Shown: positions 36,200 to 46,357 of the stretch, one piece after another
Numbering within the stretch: the stretch's first letter is position 1
Layout: every line of letters begins with the position of its first letter
NCBI RefSeq assembly: GCF_016772475.1
Contig: NZ_CP068595.1
Coordinates: 3,100,001 to 3,164,000, forward strand
Origin: Paenibacillus sonchi
GTDB lineage: Bacteria > Bacillota > Bacilli > Paenibacillales > Paenibacillaceae
DNA length: 64,000 nt
Direction of reading: 5' to 3'
Translations under genes and position numbers: made by a program
The notes under the pieces: model-generated
What the model saw: the letters and a program-made list of their open reading frames with translations, nothing else
Told to the model about the DNA's origin: nothing
The model's database searches: none

Positions 36200-37194
36200 T
36201 CAAGTCTCGTAAATGACCGTGCCGGTCTCGCTAAGGTCATAGCCGTGAATGGAGCTGAGCTCGTTCTGAAAGGCTGCTGAGCGCAAAATATCAAGAACTG
36301 TCCTAATCAATGTTTCGTGCCCCGGTTTCTTAAGCATCACCAGATCGTACCGTTCCTGAATGAGCGGGATGAAATCAACGCCGTCAATAATTTTGGCGGC
36401 TTTTTCTGTGCCGATGCCCACATCGGCTTCTCCCGGGCCACTCTGCCGGCTATGGCCAAATGGCTGTTCTCTTCGACAGCATACCCGCTGATTTGTGAGG
36501 CAGGAATGCCATGCAGGCGCAACTGCTCGTCGAGCAGCACCCGTGCCCCCGCCCCGCGTTCCCGGTTGATTATCCGGATTCCGCTCTGCTTCAGGTCGGA
36601 CCAGCTGCGGATTCCCTGCGGATTGCCCTTCTGCACATAGAAGCCTGCACTGCGCGTCAGCATATGCACTACGACATATGAAAAGCCAACCAGCAGTCTG
36701 CGGATATAGGGCAGGTTGTACTCCCCGCTGTCCCCGTCCAGCAGATGGGTGCTGACAATGTCGGATTCCCCGTGGTACATCGCGATCAGGCTGTCCAGAC
36801 TTCCGGCATACGACCGCAGCGGACGGAAGGAAGTCTCGCTTCGCTCCAGATGCGTAGCCAGTAAATCCAGCGACATATCCTGACCGGTGATCACCACATT
36901 ATCGGTGGCGGCTTTGCCGGGTTGGGCCGGCAGCTGCGTATGCTGCGGATGCGGGGCGGATGGGGGGATGAACAGGGGATTTTCTGCTGGCGCTGAGACT
37001 GGCGCGATACTCCCGGAGATGCCGCTGCGCGAATGCTGCTTGTAGGCCTCCAGATCGGAAAGATCCACGCGCATCTGCTTGCCTACCCGGTAGGAGGGCA
37101 GTTCCCCTTTCTTAATCAGATCATATACCTTAAGTTTGGATATTTTTAATAACCGGGCGATTTCTTCGGTTGTATAGGAAGTATTCTCGGACAT
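36200..37194 (-). CDS. HTH regulator with periplasmic-binding-protein-like domain, frameshifted
   Basis: A MerR/excisionase-type helix-turn-helix (YTTEEIARLLKISKLKVYDL, residues about 5-55) is fused through a Pro/Ala linker to a PBP-like ligand domain (about 100-331: IAMYHGESDIVSTHLLDGDS, GIRIINRERGAGARVLLDEQ). Homologous domains are ModA-like, so a molybdate or related ligand is possible. The reading frame breaks at GRVARG: adding one base to the CCC run at 36432-36434 restores GRVARGEADVGIGTEKAAK and the frame then runs to a TGA at 36200. The intact length is 331 residues. The start has AGGAGGCTTTACC on the minus strand. It lies 2 kb from modAB with the sigma operon between; a regulatory link to modAB is a guess. 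Confidence 0.8.
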
Positions 37195-37316
37195 GGTAAA
37201 GCCTCCTAAGATATGAACTGCGGCAGTTCTCAAAATAACGCTATGATAGCTCAAGACTAACCTATTTTAAGATGCTGCGCAATTAAAGAACTCCGGAGGC
37301 AGAGCGGGAGAGCGCT

Positions 37317-38096
37317 CTAAAAAGCCAAGTTTCTCCTATTCTTGGCCTGCTGCGCATCAGAGAGCCCGATCAATTCGGAAACGGTCACGAACCGGAAGCC
37401 CTGCTTCTGCAGCTCAGGCAGGATGATTTTGAGCGCCTCGCGGGTTTGCGATTGGCCGTGAACATGGTCATGGAACAGCACGATATCCCCGTTCCGCGCA
37501 TTCCGGATGACACGGCTGGAGATGCTGTATACGCCAGGGCGGTTCCAGTCGCGTGTATCCTGATGCCATGACCATAGCACAGGCTTGAGTCCCATGCTGT
37601 TGGAGACATCGACCAGGGTCTCGTCGTACATGCCTCCCGGCGGTCTGAACAGGCTGCTGTGCCTGCCGGATACTTTCACAATTTCCTTCTCCGTCAGCTC
37701 CAGCTCCTCTTGAATCTGCTGTTCGGAGATCGGCTTTTTGAAATAGACATGATTATAAGTATGATTGGCCAGTTCATGTCCTTCCGTGATCACCCTCCGG
37801 GCTACTTCGGGGTAGGCGGCGATGCGTTTGCCGATGGCGAAGAAGGTGCACTTGGCGTTGTACTGCTGCAGCACATCCAGAATCTGATCCGTCTCAGAGG
37901 GATCGGGACCGTCGTCGAACGTGAGCGCAATCACCTTTTGGGCAGTCGGCACTTCCCAGATCATTTCGCCTCTTTGCTCGTAATAATAGCGGTCTTTGAT
38001 ATGGGGGCTGCCCAGTGCGGGGCTTGCCATGCCAAATACTAATGCTGCTGCAACTGCAGCGGTTCTCCAGACGGATTTCATTGATTTCAGGTCCAT
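37317..38096 (-). CDS. Secreted polysaccharide deacetylase (NodB homology domain)
   Basis: A 259-residue exported enzyme of carbohydrate esterase family 4, which removes acetyl groups from peptidoglycan, chitin-like or other N-acetylated glycans. A signal peptide ends near SPALGS. The five NodB motifs are present: TFDDGPDPSETD, HELANHTYNH (metal histidines), RPPGGMYDE, WSWHQDTRDW and DIVLFHDH. The ATG at 38096 is used; ATG 38081 is an alternative, and neither has a strong ribosome site. It is divergent from the dGTPase-like gene. EPS or peptidoglycan as substrate cannot be decided. Confidence 0.92.
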   Translation of the reverse strand: MDLKSMKSVWRTAAVAAALVFGMASPALGSPHIKDRYYYEQRGEMIWEVPTAQKVIALTFDDGPDPSETDQILDVLQQYNAKCTFFAIGKRIAAYPEVARRVITEGHELANHTYNHVYFKKPISEQQIQEELELTEKEIVKVSGRHSSLFRPPGGMYDETLVDVSNSMGLKPVLWSWHQDTRDWNRPGVYSISSRVIRNARNGDIVLFHDHVHGQSQTREALKIILPELQKQGFRFVTVSELIGLSDAQQAKNRRNLAF

Positions 38097-38271
38097 TCCG
38101 CGCTGTATCGGGGTACAGGTTATTTGGATTACTCTGCTTAGAATGCGTCAGCGGCTATATGAAATATTCATTTTTGGCAGGTGTCCGCTTATTTCTATTT
38201 TAGAGTGAAAGTTCCGGGGAAAATGACTATAATGAAGTACTAAATACAGATCAAGGATAGGGGCAGCGGAT

Positions 38272-39681
38272 ATGACACTTATTGAAAAAAGAGAACACCG
38301 GCAATATCCGGAGATCACCCGACTGGAAACCTCGAGAGCCGCATATGAACGCGATTATTCGCGTCTGATCCATTCGCCGACCTTTCGCCGGCTGCAAGGC
38401 AAATCCCAGGTGTTCGGCGCAGGCACCGGCGATTATTACCGGACGCGTCTGACCCATTCATTGGAAGTGGCGCAGATTGCCCGTGAAGCGGCCAAAAGCC
38501 TGCTGCGCGCCTACCCGGAGGTTGAAACGGGACAAGCGGAGAATCCGGGGCTGGTCATTGATCCGGAGGTGGTGGAATGTGCAGCCATCGCCCATGACTT
38601 CGGCCACCCGCCGTTCGGCCACAAGGGAGAAGAAGTGCTGGACAGCATTCTGGAGCAGCTTGTGGTGAAGAAGACGGCAGAGGCGGTGCGGAAGTCCGGC
38701 GCAGGCCCGGTGCAGCAGCAGACGATCCGCGAGAATATGAGGCGGAAGTATGAGCATTTTGAAGGCAATGCCCACAATTTCCGGCTGATCATGTTCCTGG
38801 AGAAACGCGAGAATATCGACGGGCTGAACCTCTCGGATGCGGTGCTGCTGGGCATTAATAAGTATCCGTTTCCCGGTACGGTTTTGAAAAAAGGGATGTA
38901 TCTGCACGAATGGAACTACATTTCGGCCATCCGCAGCCAGTGGGGGATACCGGATGGGAAGAAAACGCTGGAAGCCCAACTGATGGATCTCTGTGATGAT
39001 ATCGCGTATTCCGCACATGATCTGGAAGACGGCATTAAGGCCGGTAAAATCGAGGTGCATGAGCACTTCATGCATGATGCGTATATCCAGCGGCTGATCG
39101 TAGAGAAAATTACCACTCTGGAGGATGCTTTCTGGACCGGATGGAAGAAAGCCGACATACACATCAAGGTTGAAGAGGTGCTGAGTTCCTTCCTGCGCGT
39201 ATGGATGGAGAAAATGCCTACCTGCGAGAACGATTATTCCCGCACCCGCCGGGAGGTTAAGGCTTATTGGGTCAGCACCTTTGTGGCCAGCCTTGGTGTC
39301 ATTGCGGACGGGAACTGGAAGAAAGTTACCTTCATTAAAGACGGCCAGGAGGATGAGGATATGCTGCGGACGGTCAGTGTGCTCAAAAGCTTCGCCTGGG
39401 TCACGATGATCCGTGATTTGCGGGTGCAGCGGCTGCAGAAACGCAGCGAGTGGATTCTGCGCCGTTTGTGGGAGGCATTCCTCGACCCGGAAACCTCGCG
39501 GGCCATTATTCCCAGCGATTGGCTGCAGCGCTTTGAGAAGGATCAGCGGCAGGTCAAGCCGATCTGGACATGGGAGCATATGGTGATTGATTATATCGCC
39601 GGGATGACGGATGCTTTTGCCGAGAAAATTTACAATGAGCTGTACGGCCTGAAGGTCGGCTCAATATATGATCTGGACTAG
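38272..39681 (+). CDS. dGTP triphosphohydrolase-like HD-domain protein
   Basis: A 469-residue HD-superfamily enzyme of the Dgt group, which hydrolyses dGTP or other dNTPs to the nucleoside and triphosphate. The metal ligands are in THSLEVAQIARE and AHDFGHPPFGHKG (His-Asp pair), with DDIAYSAHDLEDGI later; SPTFRRLQGKSQVF near the N-terminus is typical. GGATAGGGGCAGCGGAT precedes the ATG. It is transcribed alone. Confidence 0.93.
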   Translation: MTLIEKREHRQYPEITRLETSRAAYERDYSRLIHSPTFRRLQGKSQVFGAGTGDYYRTRLTHSLEVAQIAREAAKSLLRAYPEVETGQAENPGLVIDPEVVECAAIAHDFGHPPFGHKGEEVLDSILEQLVVKKTAEAVRKSGAGPVQQQTIRENMRRKYEHFEGNAHNFRLIMFLEKRENIDGLNLSDAVLLGINKYPFPGTVLKKGMYLHEWNYISAIRSQWGIPDGKKTLEAQLMDLCDDIAYSAHDLEDGIKAGKIEVHEHFMHDAYIQRLIVEKITTLEDAFWTGWKKADIHIKVEEVLSSFLRVWMEKMPTCENDYSRTRREVKAYWVSTFVASLGVIADGNWKKVTFIKDGQEDEDMLRTVSVLKSFAWVTMIRDLRVQRLQKRSEWILRRLWEAFLDPETSRAIIPSDWLQRFEKDQRQVKPIWTWEHMVIDYIAGMTDAFAEKIYNELYGLKVGSIYDLD

Positions 39682-39705
39682 AAGGATATCGTAAGCCGCG
39701 CCTGG

Positions 39706-39975
39706 AATGGCGGAGATCCTGGATGCCTCAGAGGATACAAGCGAAGCAGGAGGATTGGGCTCCCATCAGCGGACCGAAGCGGACAGAGGGGACTTTATTT
39801 TGCCAAAAATCTTGTTTTTTCAGCGGGTACGGACTCAGGAGTCGTTAAATCGTTCGATTGAGCCTGGAATAAAGGGGGAAAGGACAAATAGAGGCATCTC
39901 AGTCCGCATAACCTGCTGAACCGCTTGAATCGGCAAAATAAAGGCTCTCCTGTCCGCATCAGCTGGCGGATCGGT
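39706..39975. repeat. Dispersed repeat family X, copy 1
   Basis: The text is shared with 54664-54932 over about 265 bases with substitutions and small indels, including GCAGGAGGAT-GGGCTCC, GCGGACAGAGG, ACGGACTCAGGAG, CGTTCGATTGAGCCTGGAAT and CTCTCCTGTCCG. Short translations look alike only because the DNA is alike. Confidence 0.85.
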
Positions 39976-40027
39976 CTTGAAGAATAAAGACTCCCCTGCC
40001 CGCATCAGCTTCGGATCGATCTTGAAG
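39937..40027. repeat. 46-bp tandem duplication inside repeat X
   Basis: Two adjacent copies of a unit starting AATAAAG-CTC-CCTG-CCGCATCAGCT and ending GATC-TCTTGAAG, differing at a few positions. Confidence 0.75.
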
Positions 40028-40390
40028 AGGCCAAGCGGTAGCAGGGCTTTTTATTGTCCTGTCTTATGATTTATGGTCTTTAATTTGGAATTCTGGTGTT
40101 GATTTGCTCTATTTTGTTATTGTTTTGTTATTTATATTTGTAGGGATAGTACATAAGGGGTAAGAAATTTTGTTAACAGAAAATGCACAGGATGATTCTT
40201 GGGATTACTGAGTTTTATACAAGTATCCAGCGTTAGTGCTTATTCTGTTCAATAAATGAAATATGAAAAATTTAATAATAATTATATTTTTGTTATTGTA
40301 TATCTGCGGTTATGATGCTAATATTGCCAATGTAGTTATTGTGCTTCTTTGGATTTGAAAGCACTTACACTTACTGAGGAGGATGATTGG

Positions 40391-43300
40391 ATGAAGCGGT
40401 TCAAAAAAGGGCTCACCACGCTCCTGACCACCATCATGCTTGTTTCGACGGCGGCACCTGCGCTTGCTTACGTCAGGCAAGATGATCGATTGGGTACGCA
40501 CTGGGCGAAGGACAGCATTGCCAAGTGGCAGGGGAACGGAGTGATTCAGGGTTATCCTGACGGTTCGTTCAGACCCGGCAACAAGGTAACACGCGCGGAG
40601 CTGGTCAGCCTGGTGAACAAACTGTTCGGCTTCAGTGCTGCAGCGGAGACGTCTTTTGCAGATGTGCCGGCCGGGGCCTGGTACGCCAAGGATCTGTCGG
40701 TTGCCAAGCAGGCCGGCTATTATAAAGGCTTCCCGGACAACAAAGCGAAAGCGGATACACAAGTCACCCGCCAGGATGCGGCCGCCTTGCTGGCAGCGGT
40801 TTTTTCGCTTAAACCAAGCGCGGGAGCGGCTTCGGCTTCATTCACGGACAATGCGGCTATCAGCAGCTATGCCAAGGAAGCCGTCCAGGCGCTGCAGGGG
40901 ACGCTCCAGGGTTACCCGGATGGCAGCTTCCGCCCGGACAGTCCGGTTACCAGAGCGGAGACAGTCAGCATCATCGACAGGCTGGTCAGCCGCTACTATC
41001 ACACGGCCGGGACTGCTGACGGGGAAACGGTACAGGGCAACGTACTGGTCAACCATACCGGAGTTATTCTTAAAGACAACGTAATATCGGGCAATTTGTA
41101 TTTGGCCCCTGGAATCGGCAGCGGCGAGGCCTCTCTAGAGAAGGTAACGGTGCAGGGTGACGTGTATATTGCCGGAGGCGGGGAACATTCCATTCATATG
41201 AAGGATGCCAAGCTTGCACTCGTTGTTGTCAACCGCCCGGAAGGTAAGGTGCGGGTTACTGGCGAGGGTGCTACAGCTATAAAGCGGATGGAAATTGAAA
41301 GCGCTTCGATAATTGAAACGGATGCGGATGCAGTGATTTCCGAGGTTGTAACCGGTGCTGGTGCCGCCGGTACCTCTTTTGTGGGCAAGGGTACGATCAG
41401 CAGGCTGGATGTCCGTTCAGGACCGGTTGTTCTGAACGGCCAGCCTCTTGCGGCCGGAACTTATATTGTGAAAGGCGGAGCGGCATCGCCATGGACTGCA
41501 GCTGGAAGCACTCCGGTTCCAAGCCAACCGGCGTCCACACCTGCGCCCGACAGCGGCAGCGGAGGAACGGAACCGACGGCTACCCCTTCTCCCGGCAACG
41601 GTAACGGAGGAACAGAACCAACAGCGACCCCTGTTCCCAGCAGTGGCAATGGAGGAACTGAACCGACCCCGAGGGTCGTGAATCTCGCGGATGCTGACGC
41701 GTCGTCTGCTACGCGGTCGCTGTTCGTCTATCTGGACGATATCCGGGGCAGAGGCACGCTTTTCGGGCAGCAGCACGCAACGGACGAAGGTCAATCGATT
41801 ACAAAGCGTGACGGGACGGAATCCGATGTGAAAAATGCCGTCGGTGCGCATCCGGCCCTGTTCGGCTGGGATACGCTCAGCCTGGAGGGCAAAGAAAAGC
41901 CAGGTGTGGCGGGAGATGTGTATGCCAGTATTGATAACCTCGCTGCCAGCATGAAACATGCTTATGAAGCGGGCGGTGTGCTGACACTAAGCGCCCATAT
42001 GCCTAACTTTGTGACCGGCGGCGATTTCTATGATCTCAAGGGCTCTGTCGTCTCGCATATCCTGCCCGGCGGCGACAAGCATGGCGAGTTCAACGCCTTT
42101 CTGGATAATATCGCGCTGTTTGCGAACAGTCTGAAGGATGAAGGGGGCCGTTCCATTCCGGTTATATTCCGCCCGTTCCATGAACAGAGCGGCAGCTGGT
42201 TCTGGTGGGGGCGCGCTTTTACAACAGAAGACCAGTATAAAGAGTTATTCCGGTACACTGTAGAATACCTGCGGGATATTAAGAATGTGCACAACTTCCT
42301 GTACGCGTATTCTCCAGGCGGCGGATTTGGTACAAGTGGGCAGCAGTATCTTGAAACCTATCCGGGCGATGATTATGTAGATATTCTGGGCTTTGACAGT
42401 TACTACAACGGGGAAGGGCAAAGCTGGTTCGACGGCGTCGCAACCGAAGCCGCAACCCTCTCAAAGATTGCCGATGCAAAACACAAGATTGCGGCACTGA
42501 CCGAATTTGGTTATCAGAACATGAAAGTGGCGGGCAACTCCACTCCGGACTTCTACACCCGTCTTGCATCAGCACTGAAATCCAATCCGGATGCCAAAAG
42601 AATGGCCTTCATGCTGACCTGGGCCGACTTTACTCCAAGCGAGAACTCTTATGTTCCCTATCCGCTCGCTTCCGGGCAGGAGCATCAGATGATGGCTGAC
42701 TTTAAGTCCTTCTTCGACGATCCGTATACCCTGTTCAGCGGAGAAATCAACGGAGCTTACACACAAGCTGTTGACACTGCCGGGGAGCAGCCTTTCATGC
42801 ATATCGCTTCTCCGGCCAATCAGGCTACAGTGACGGAAGGCACAACCCTGATCCGTGTCCGCGTCCTGAACGGGTCACCGGCAAAAGTGGTGTACACGGT
42901 GGGTGAATCGGCCCTGGAAACGCCGCTCGTGCTGGACCCGGAAACAGGATTTTATGTGGCGGGCTGGTCGCCGGATGCAAAGCTGAACGGCAAAATTGCG
43001 GCGGTAACGGTGAAGGTATACGGTGAAGACGGGACTGTATTATTAGAGCAGACAAACTCCGTTTTTGTAAAAATCAGCGAAGTGCTGCTGGGAGCCTATA
43101 CGTTCGACAATGGCATTGAGGGCGTCCAGAGCAACGGCGGCTATCAAGCGGCAGTGGACTCCATCGAGCCGGGGCAGTTCAACGGCAGCGGCGTGCTGAA
43201 AGTCAATGCAAGCGGGATGAACCCTGCCGATACATGGCAGGAGCTGAAGCTGGAGCTTAAGAATGCGAAGTCGGTTATAGACAGCGTCTACCTGACAGAG

Positions 43301-44638
43301 GCGACGCGCGTGAAGCTTGATGTATGGGTGCCGGTCACTGCGCAGCCGGAGAACGGAAATGCAAGTCTGCAGGCTGTCGTGCAGCTGCCTCCGGACTGGA
43401 ACGGCAAGTATGGAATCGGAACGACTCAGATTTCTTTTGCCGATCTGCCGAAGGAAACTATTGACGGCGTGGAGTATGTGCATCTTACACCGGCAATCGA
43501 TATGACTAACGCGGCAGCTCTCCTGGCAGCCGACGATATTGCAGTATCCATTGTGGGCAGCGGACTGGCAAGCGGCAGCATTCCGGTGTATATCGACAAT
43601 ATCGGATTATACAGCACTTACGTGGAAACGGGCTCTGACCCGGCTGTGGTCGACGATTTCGAGAGCTATCTGGGCAGCGACGAGGCATTGAACACGAAAT
43701 TTGTCCATGCGGGAGGCGATGCGACGGAAACGGCGCTTGATGCGAACAAACATGGCGGCAGCTACGGCATGAAGTATACCTATACACTGGGCGCGAGCGG
43801 ATATGCCGGCGTGACCAAGGCGCTTAATGTAGACTGGTCCGGCTTCAACGCACTGCAGTTCTGGTATAAGCCGGATGCCAAGGGGCAGAAGCTGGTAATA
43901 CAGATTAATGCAGGCGGGAGCACTTACGAGTACTATCCCGACACTAATACTGAGCAGGCGGCACTTGTGACTGCAAAGTTTAGTGAATTCGTCCCGGCCA
44001 ATGGCGCAACAGGAACGCTGACCAAGACCAATCTGAAGGACGTTCAAAAGTTCTCGATCTACACCAATGCCAAGCCGGACGGCACGCAGCTCACATCTTC
44101 GATGTACTTTGACGACATCAAGGCGGTCAATGATCCCGGTGCCGGAACCGTTCCGGGAGGAAGCGACGGCGGGGGTACTGCTCCCGGGACACTGTTTGAT
44201 TTTGAAGGTTCTCTGCAAGGCTGGACATTCGGAGCGAACACTATGGGGGCAAGCGGATTAAGCCCGGCAACTGACGGCGGCAAGGGAGTGCTGAGCGCGG
44301 ACTATCCGCTTGATGCAGCTGCCGCAAATGTCTTTGACCTGAATTTTGTAGGCGATAAGGATCTGAGCAGCGGCAGCACACTGAAACTCCATGTCCGGGT
44401 TACTGCGGGAACCGCCAAAGGCAAAGTGTTCCTGAAAAGCGGGGCGGACTGGAATTGGGCCAATACCGAGGAAGTGACTTTGACCGATCAATATCAATGG
44501 ATTCCGCTTGATCTGAACGGTTTTGACTGGACGGGAAAAGTCAAGATCGATAAAACTATGGTTCGCGCCATAGGCTTGGAAATCTATTCTTCAGACAGTG
44601 CGGCTATAGTATATATTGACGACGTAATTTTGGAATAG
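40391..44638 (+). CDS. Giant SLH-anchored GH26 glycosidase (mannanase family) with carbohydrate-binding modules
   Basis: A 1415-residue cell-wall protein. After a signal peptide (to about 29) come three SLH domains (about 35-205; GVIQGYPDGSFRPGNKVTRA, YKGFPDNKAKAD, TLQGYPDGSFRPDSPVTRAE) that bind the secondary wall polymer. A beta-rich region and a Pro/Thr/Gly linker (about 375-430) follow, then GH26 at about 435-800. The acid/base is Glu598 (RPFHEQSGSWFWWG) and the nucleophile Glu705 (ALTEFGYQ). C-terminal modules resemble CBM27 (AYTFDNGIEGVQSNGGYQAA), CBM11 (VDDFESYLGSDEALNTKFVH) and another CBM with YIDDVILE at the end. The ATG at 40391 has TGAGGAGGATGATTGG. It probably degrades mannan at the cell surface; it is transcribed alone. 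Confidence 0.93.
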   Translation: MKRFKKGLTTLLTTIMLVSTAAPALAYVRQDDRLGTHWAKDSIAKWQGNGVIQGYPDGSFRPGNKVTRAELVSLVNKLFGFSAAAETSFADVPAGAWYAKDLSVAKQAGYYKGFPDNKAKADTQVTRQDAAALLAAVFSLKPSAGAASASFTDNAAISSYAKEAVQALQGTLQGYPDGSFRPDSPVTRAETVSIIDRLVSRYYHTAGTADGETVQGNVLVNHTGVILKDNVISGNLYLAPGIGSGEASLEKVTVQGDVYIAGGGEHSIHMKDAKLALVVVNRPEGKVRVTGEGATAIKRMEIESASIIETDADAVISEVVTGAGAAGTSFVGKGTISRLDVRSGPVVLNGQPLAAGTYIVKGGAASPWTAAGSTPVPSQPASTPAPDSGSGGTEPTATPSPGNGNGGTEPTATPVPSSGNGGTEPTPRVVNLADADASSATRSLFVYLDDIRGRGTLFGQQHATDEGQSITKRDGTESDVKNAVGAHPALFGWDTLSLEGKEKPGVAGDVYASIDNLAASMKHAYEAGGVLTLSAHMPNFVTGGDFYDLKGSVVSHILPGGDKHGEFNAFLDNIALFANSLKDEGGRSIPVIFRPFHEQSGSWFWWGRAFTTEDQYKELFRYTVEYLRDIKNVHNFLYAYSPGGGFGTSGQQYLETYPGDDYVDILGFDSYYNGEGQSWFDGVATEAATLSKIADAKHKIAALTEFGYQNMKVAGNSTPDFYTRLASALKSNPDAKRMAFMLTWADFTPSENSYVPYPLASGQEHQMMADFKSFFDDPYTLFSGEINGAYTQAVDTAGEQPFMHIASPANQATVTEGTTLIRVRVLNGSPAKVVYTVGESALETPLVLDPETGFYVAGWSPDAKLNGKIAAVTVKVYGEDGTVLLEQTNSVFVKISEVLLGAYTFDNGIEGVQSNGGYQAAVDSIEPGQFNGSGVLKVNASGMNPADTWQELKLELKNAKSVIDSVYLTEATRVKLDVWVPVTAQPENGNASLQAVVQLPPDWNGKYGIGTTQISFADLPKETIDGVEYVHLTPAIDMTNAAALLAADDIAVSIVGSGLASGSIPVYIDNIGLYSTYVETGSDPAVVDDFESYLGSDEALNTKFVHAGGDATETALDANKHGGSYGMKYTYTLGASGYAGVTKALNVDWSGFNALQFWYKPDAKGQKLVIQINAGGSTYEYYPDTNTEQAALVTAKFSEFVPANGATGTLTKTNLKDVQKFSIYTNAKPDGTQLTSSMYFDDIKAVNDPGAGTVPGGSDGGGTAPGTLFDFEGSLQGWTFGANTMGASGLSPATDGGKGVLSADYPLDAAAANVFDLNFVGDKDLSSGSTLKLHVRVTAGTAKGKVFLKSGADWNWANTEEVTLTDQYQWIPLDLNGFDWTGKVKIDKTMVRAIGLEIYSSDSAAIVYIDDVILE

Positions 44639-44777
44639 CTGTTAAAACAAAATAAAGTATTAGACTAGACTGAAAAATAAAGTTGTATTTGGTAGGGCCC
44701 GGACTGTGCACATTAGCAATCTATGAGAAACCGGGCCTGCGTGTGGATGATAAAATGCAGACAAAAGGAGGCTGCAT

Positions 44778-45328
44778 ATGGGACATGTAATCCTGATGAT
44801 GAATGTGACACTGGACGGTTGCTGTGACCACACGCAGGTGATTGCGGATGAGGAGCTCCACCAGTATACGGTGGACCTGATGGACCCGTCCGATGGTCTG
44901 CTTTTCGGACGTAAAATCTACCAGCTGATGGAAAGTGCTTGGCCAGCCATTGCCAGCAGCGGCGACGGACCTCAATTCATGGTCGACTTCGCACGCAAGC
45001 TCGATCAGAAACCTAAGTACGTCTTCTCGCGGACGCTGGATCACATGTCGTGGCAGAACTCATTCTTGTTGAAGGGGCCTGTTTCCGAGGAGGTGCCACA
45101 GCTTACGGCAGAAGGGAAGAACCTAGTCGTTAACGGCGGTCCCGGCCTCGGTTCCACCCTGGCACAGCTAGGCTTGGTGGATGAGTATCACTTCCTGGTA
45201 CAGCCAATCGTTGCCGGACGTGGCCCCCAATTATTGGGGGAGTTCGTGACCGACTTAATCTGAAACTGGCCGAGACCAGACCCTTTGGCTCCGGCGTCGT
45301 GGTGCTCCGCTACACGCCCGTTCGTTAA
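44778..45328 (+). CDS. Dihydrofolate reductase/RibD C-terminal family protein, frameshifted
   Basis: A RibD_C-type protein of 183 residues when repaired. The first frame begins VILMMNVTLDGCCDHTQV and contains GLLFGRKIYQLMESAWPA, NLVVNGGPGLGSTLAQLGLV and DEYHFLVQPIVAGRGPQLL; it then stops early at 45263. One base added to the GGGGG run at 45236-45240 restores GRGPQLLGGVRDRLNLKLAE and the usual C-terminus to a TAA at 45326. AAAGGAGGCTGCAT precedes the ATG. Proteins of this family are often annotated as reductases without a known substrate. It stands at the edge of a repeat-rich, possibly acquired patch. Confidence 0.82.
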
Positions 45329-45426
45329 CTGCTTGTCTGATCACCGAGGCTTTTGCGCTGTTGTTTTTCAATTCCTGAAGTTTTTCAAACACTGAAACTA
45401 CCTCTTAACTTTTTGCCTACATTACA

Positions 45427-45453
45427 CCCCGTGCGGCCGCACGGGGGTTTTTT
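45427..45453 (+). terminator. Palindromic terminator after the DHFR-like gene
   Basis: The perfect 20-base palindrome CCCCGTGCGGCCGCACGGGG is followed by a G and six T residues. Confidence 0.8.
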
Positions 45454-45614
45454 GTTGTCTAGGAAATTACGATTTCCCTTCTTTGTAGATATGAATATGT
45501 ACAACGTTGGGGATGAGTCGACGTGAATTTAGTGAATTCACCCAAAGAGGTGGAGATTAGTCGGGTTCGGCCGCCTTTTTCCGACCGGCGCTGGTGGAGA
45601 AGCAGGTGGGCAGT

Positions 45615-45720
45615 GCTATCGGGTAAGCAGGGCTATCGGGTAAGCAGGGCTATCGGGTAAGCAGAGTTATCAGGTGAGCAGAGCTATCGGGTAAGCAGAG
45701 TTATCAGGTAAGCAGGGCTA
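45615..45720. repeat. 17-bp tandem repeat, about six copies
   Basis: The unit GGCTATCGGGTAAGCAG recurs with a 17-base period; variants have AGTTATCAGGTGAGCAG and AGTTATCAGGTAAGCAG. There is no surrounding open frame of note and 17 is not a multiple of three, so it is non-coding. Confidence 0.9.
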
Positions 45721-46130
45721 TGGAGATTGTACTAGTAAACCGTAGTCTTCACGTGGAATAACCACAATGGACTCTTTGCATGACTGCACTTCGTGCAATA
45801 GAATTCTTATTGTTCTGTGTTGAACCGCCTTCTGCTGTATTTAGTGCAGCAGATTTTCGGATATCGAGCCCAAAACAGCCTTTCCAGCGGATTCTAATGT
45901 ACAGAGTGCAATTGATGGAGCCTTTCGACTGATTTACGGGTTATTCTGCTGTAGAGAATGCAATAGACATTCATGCCGCCCCATGGCGGCACATAAGACG
46001 ATGAAATCTTGGAGAAGTCACTCAATTCGGCTTCGCAAAATTCGAGGCTTCCATAATAATGTCGTAAGAATCGGACATCGTTATTTCAGGATAGAATGCG
46101 AGTTTCTGGCCGTTCAAATATTTAGCTGGA

Positions 46131-46236
46131 GAAAGGGAACTTATTTCTCCTCCAAATCTACAAATGAGAGATTGAAGTGGAGAATAGGATAATTGAGCAA
46201 ATTAGTGATCCTTTTTCCACTTGGAATTGCCGGATG
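46131..46236. repeat. Dispersed repeat family Y, copy 1
   Basis: Shares AAAGGGAACTTATTT, a central GAAGTGGA segment and AAATTAGTGATCCTTTTTCCACTT with 54978-55163. Confidence 0.75.
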
Positions 46237-46357
46237 GTCCATACAGGGTTCCTTCAGGCAGCGCTAAACTGAAATCCAAAACGGTTACTTTATCCTGTCA
46301 ACGACGGCGTAGCTGTTTTGTTCTGGCATTAGCCAGCTGAGTACACGAAGCGTGCGA

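Larger units (their letters stand above)
39682..40390. other. Intergenic region with dispersed and tandem repeats
   Basis: A 709-bp stretch without a convincing gene. The first 270 bases are a dispersed repeat shared with 54664-54932; a 46-bp unit is repeated in tandem at 39937-39982 and 39983-40027; the last 330 bases are AT-rich with no recognisable box and probably hold the promoter of the SLH-GH26 gene. A small open frame at 39707-39919 is part of the repeat. Confidence 0.7.

Noticed and set aside
39707..39919. 70-codon frame, similar in translation to one at 54666-54857
   Set aside because: Similarity is explained by the dispersed repeat at DNA level; indels change the frame in places, and neither has a ribosome site.
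45983..46192. 69-codon frame in the accessory region
   Set aside because: It spans dispersed repeats, has no ribosome site and shows no protein-like pattern.
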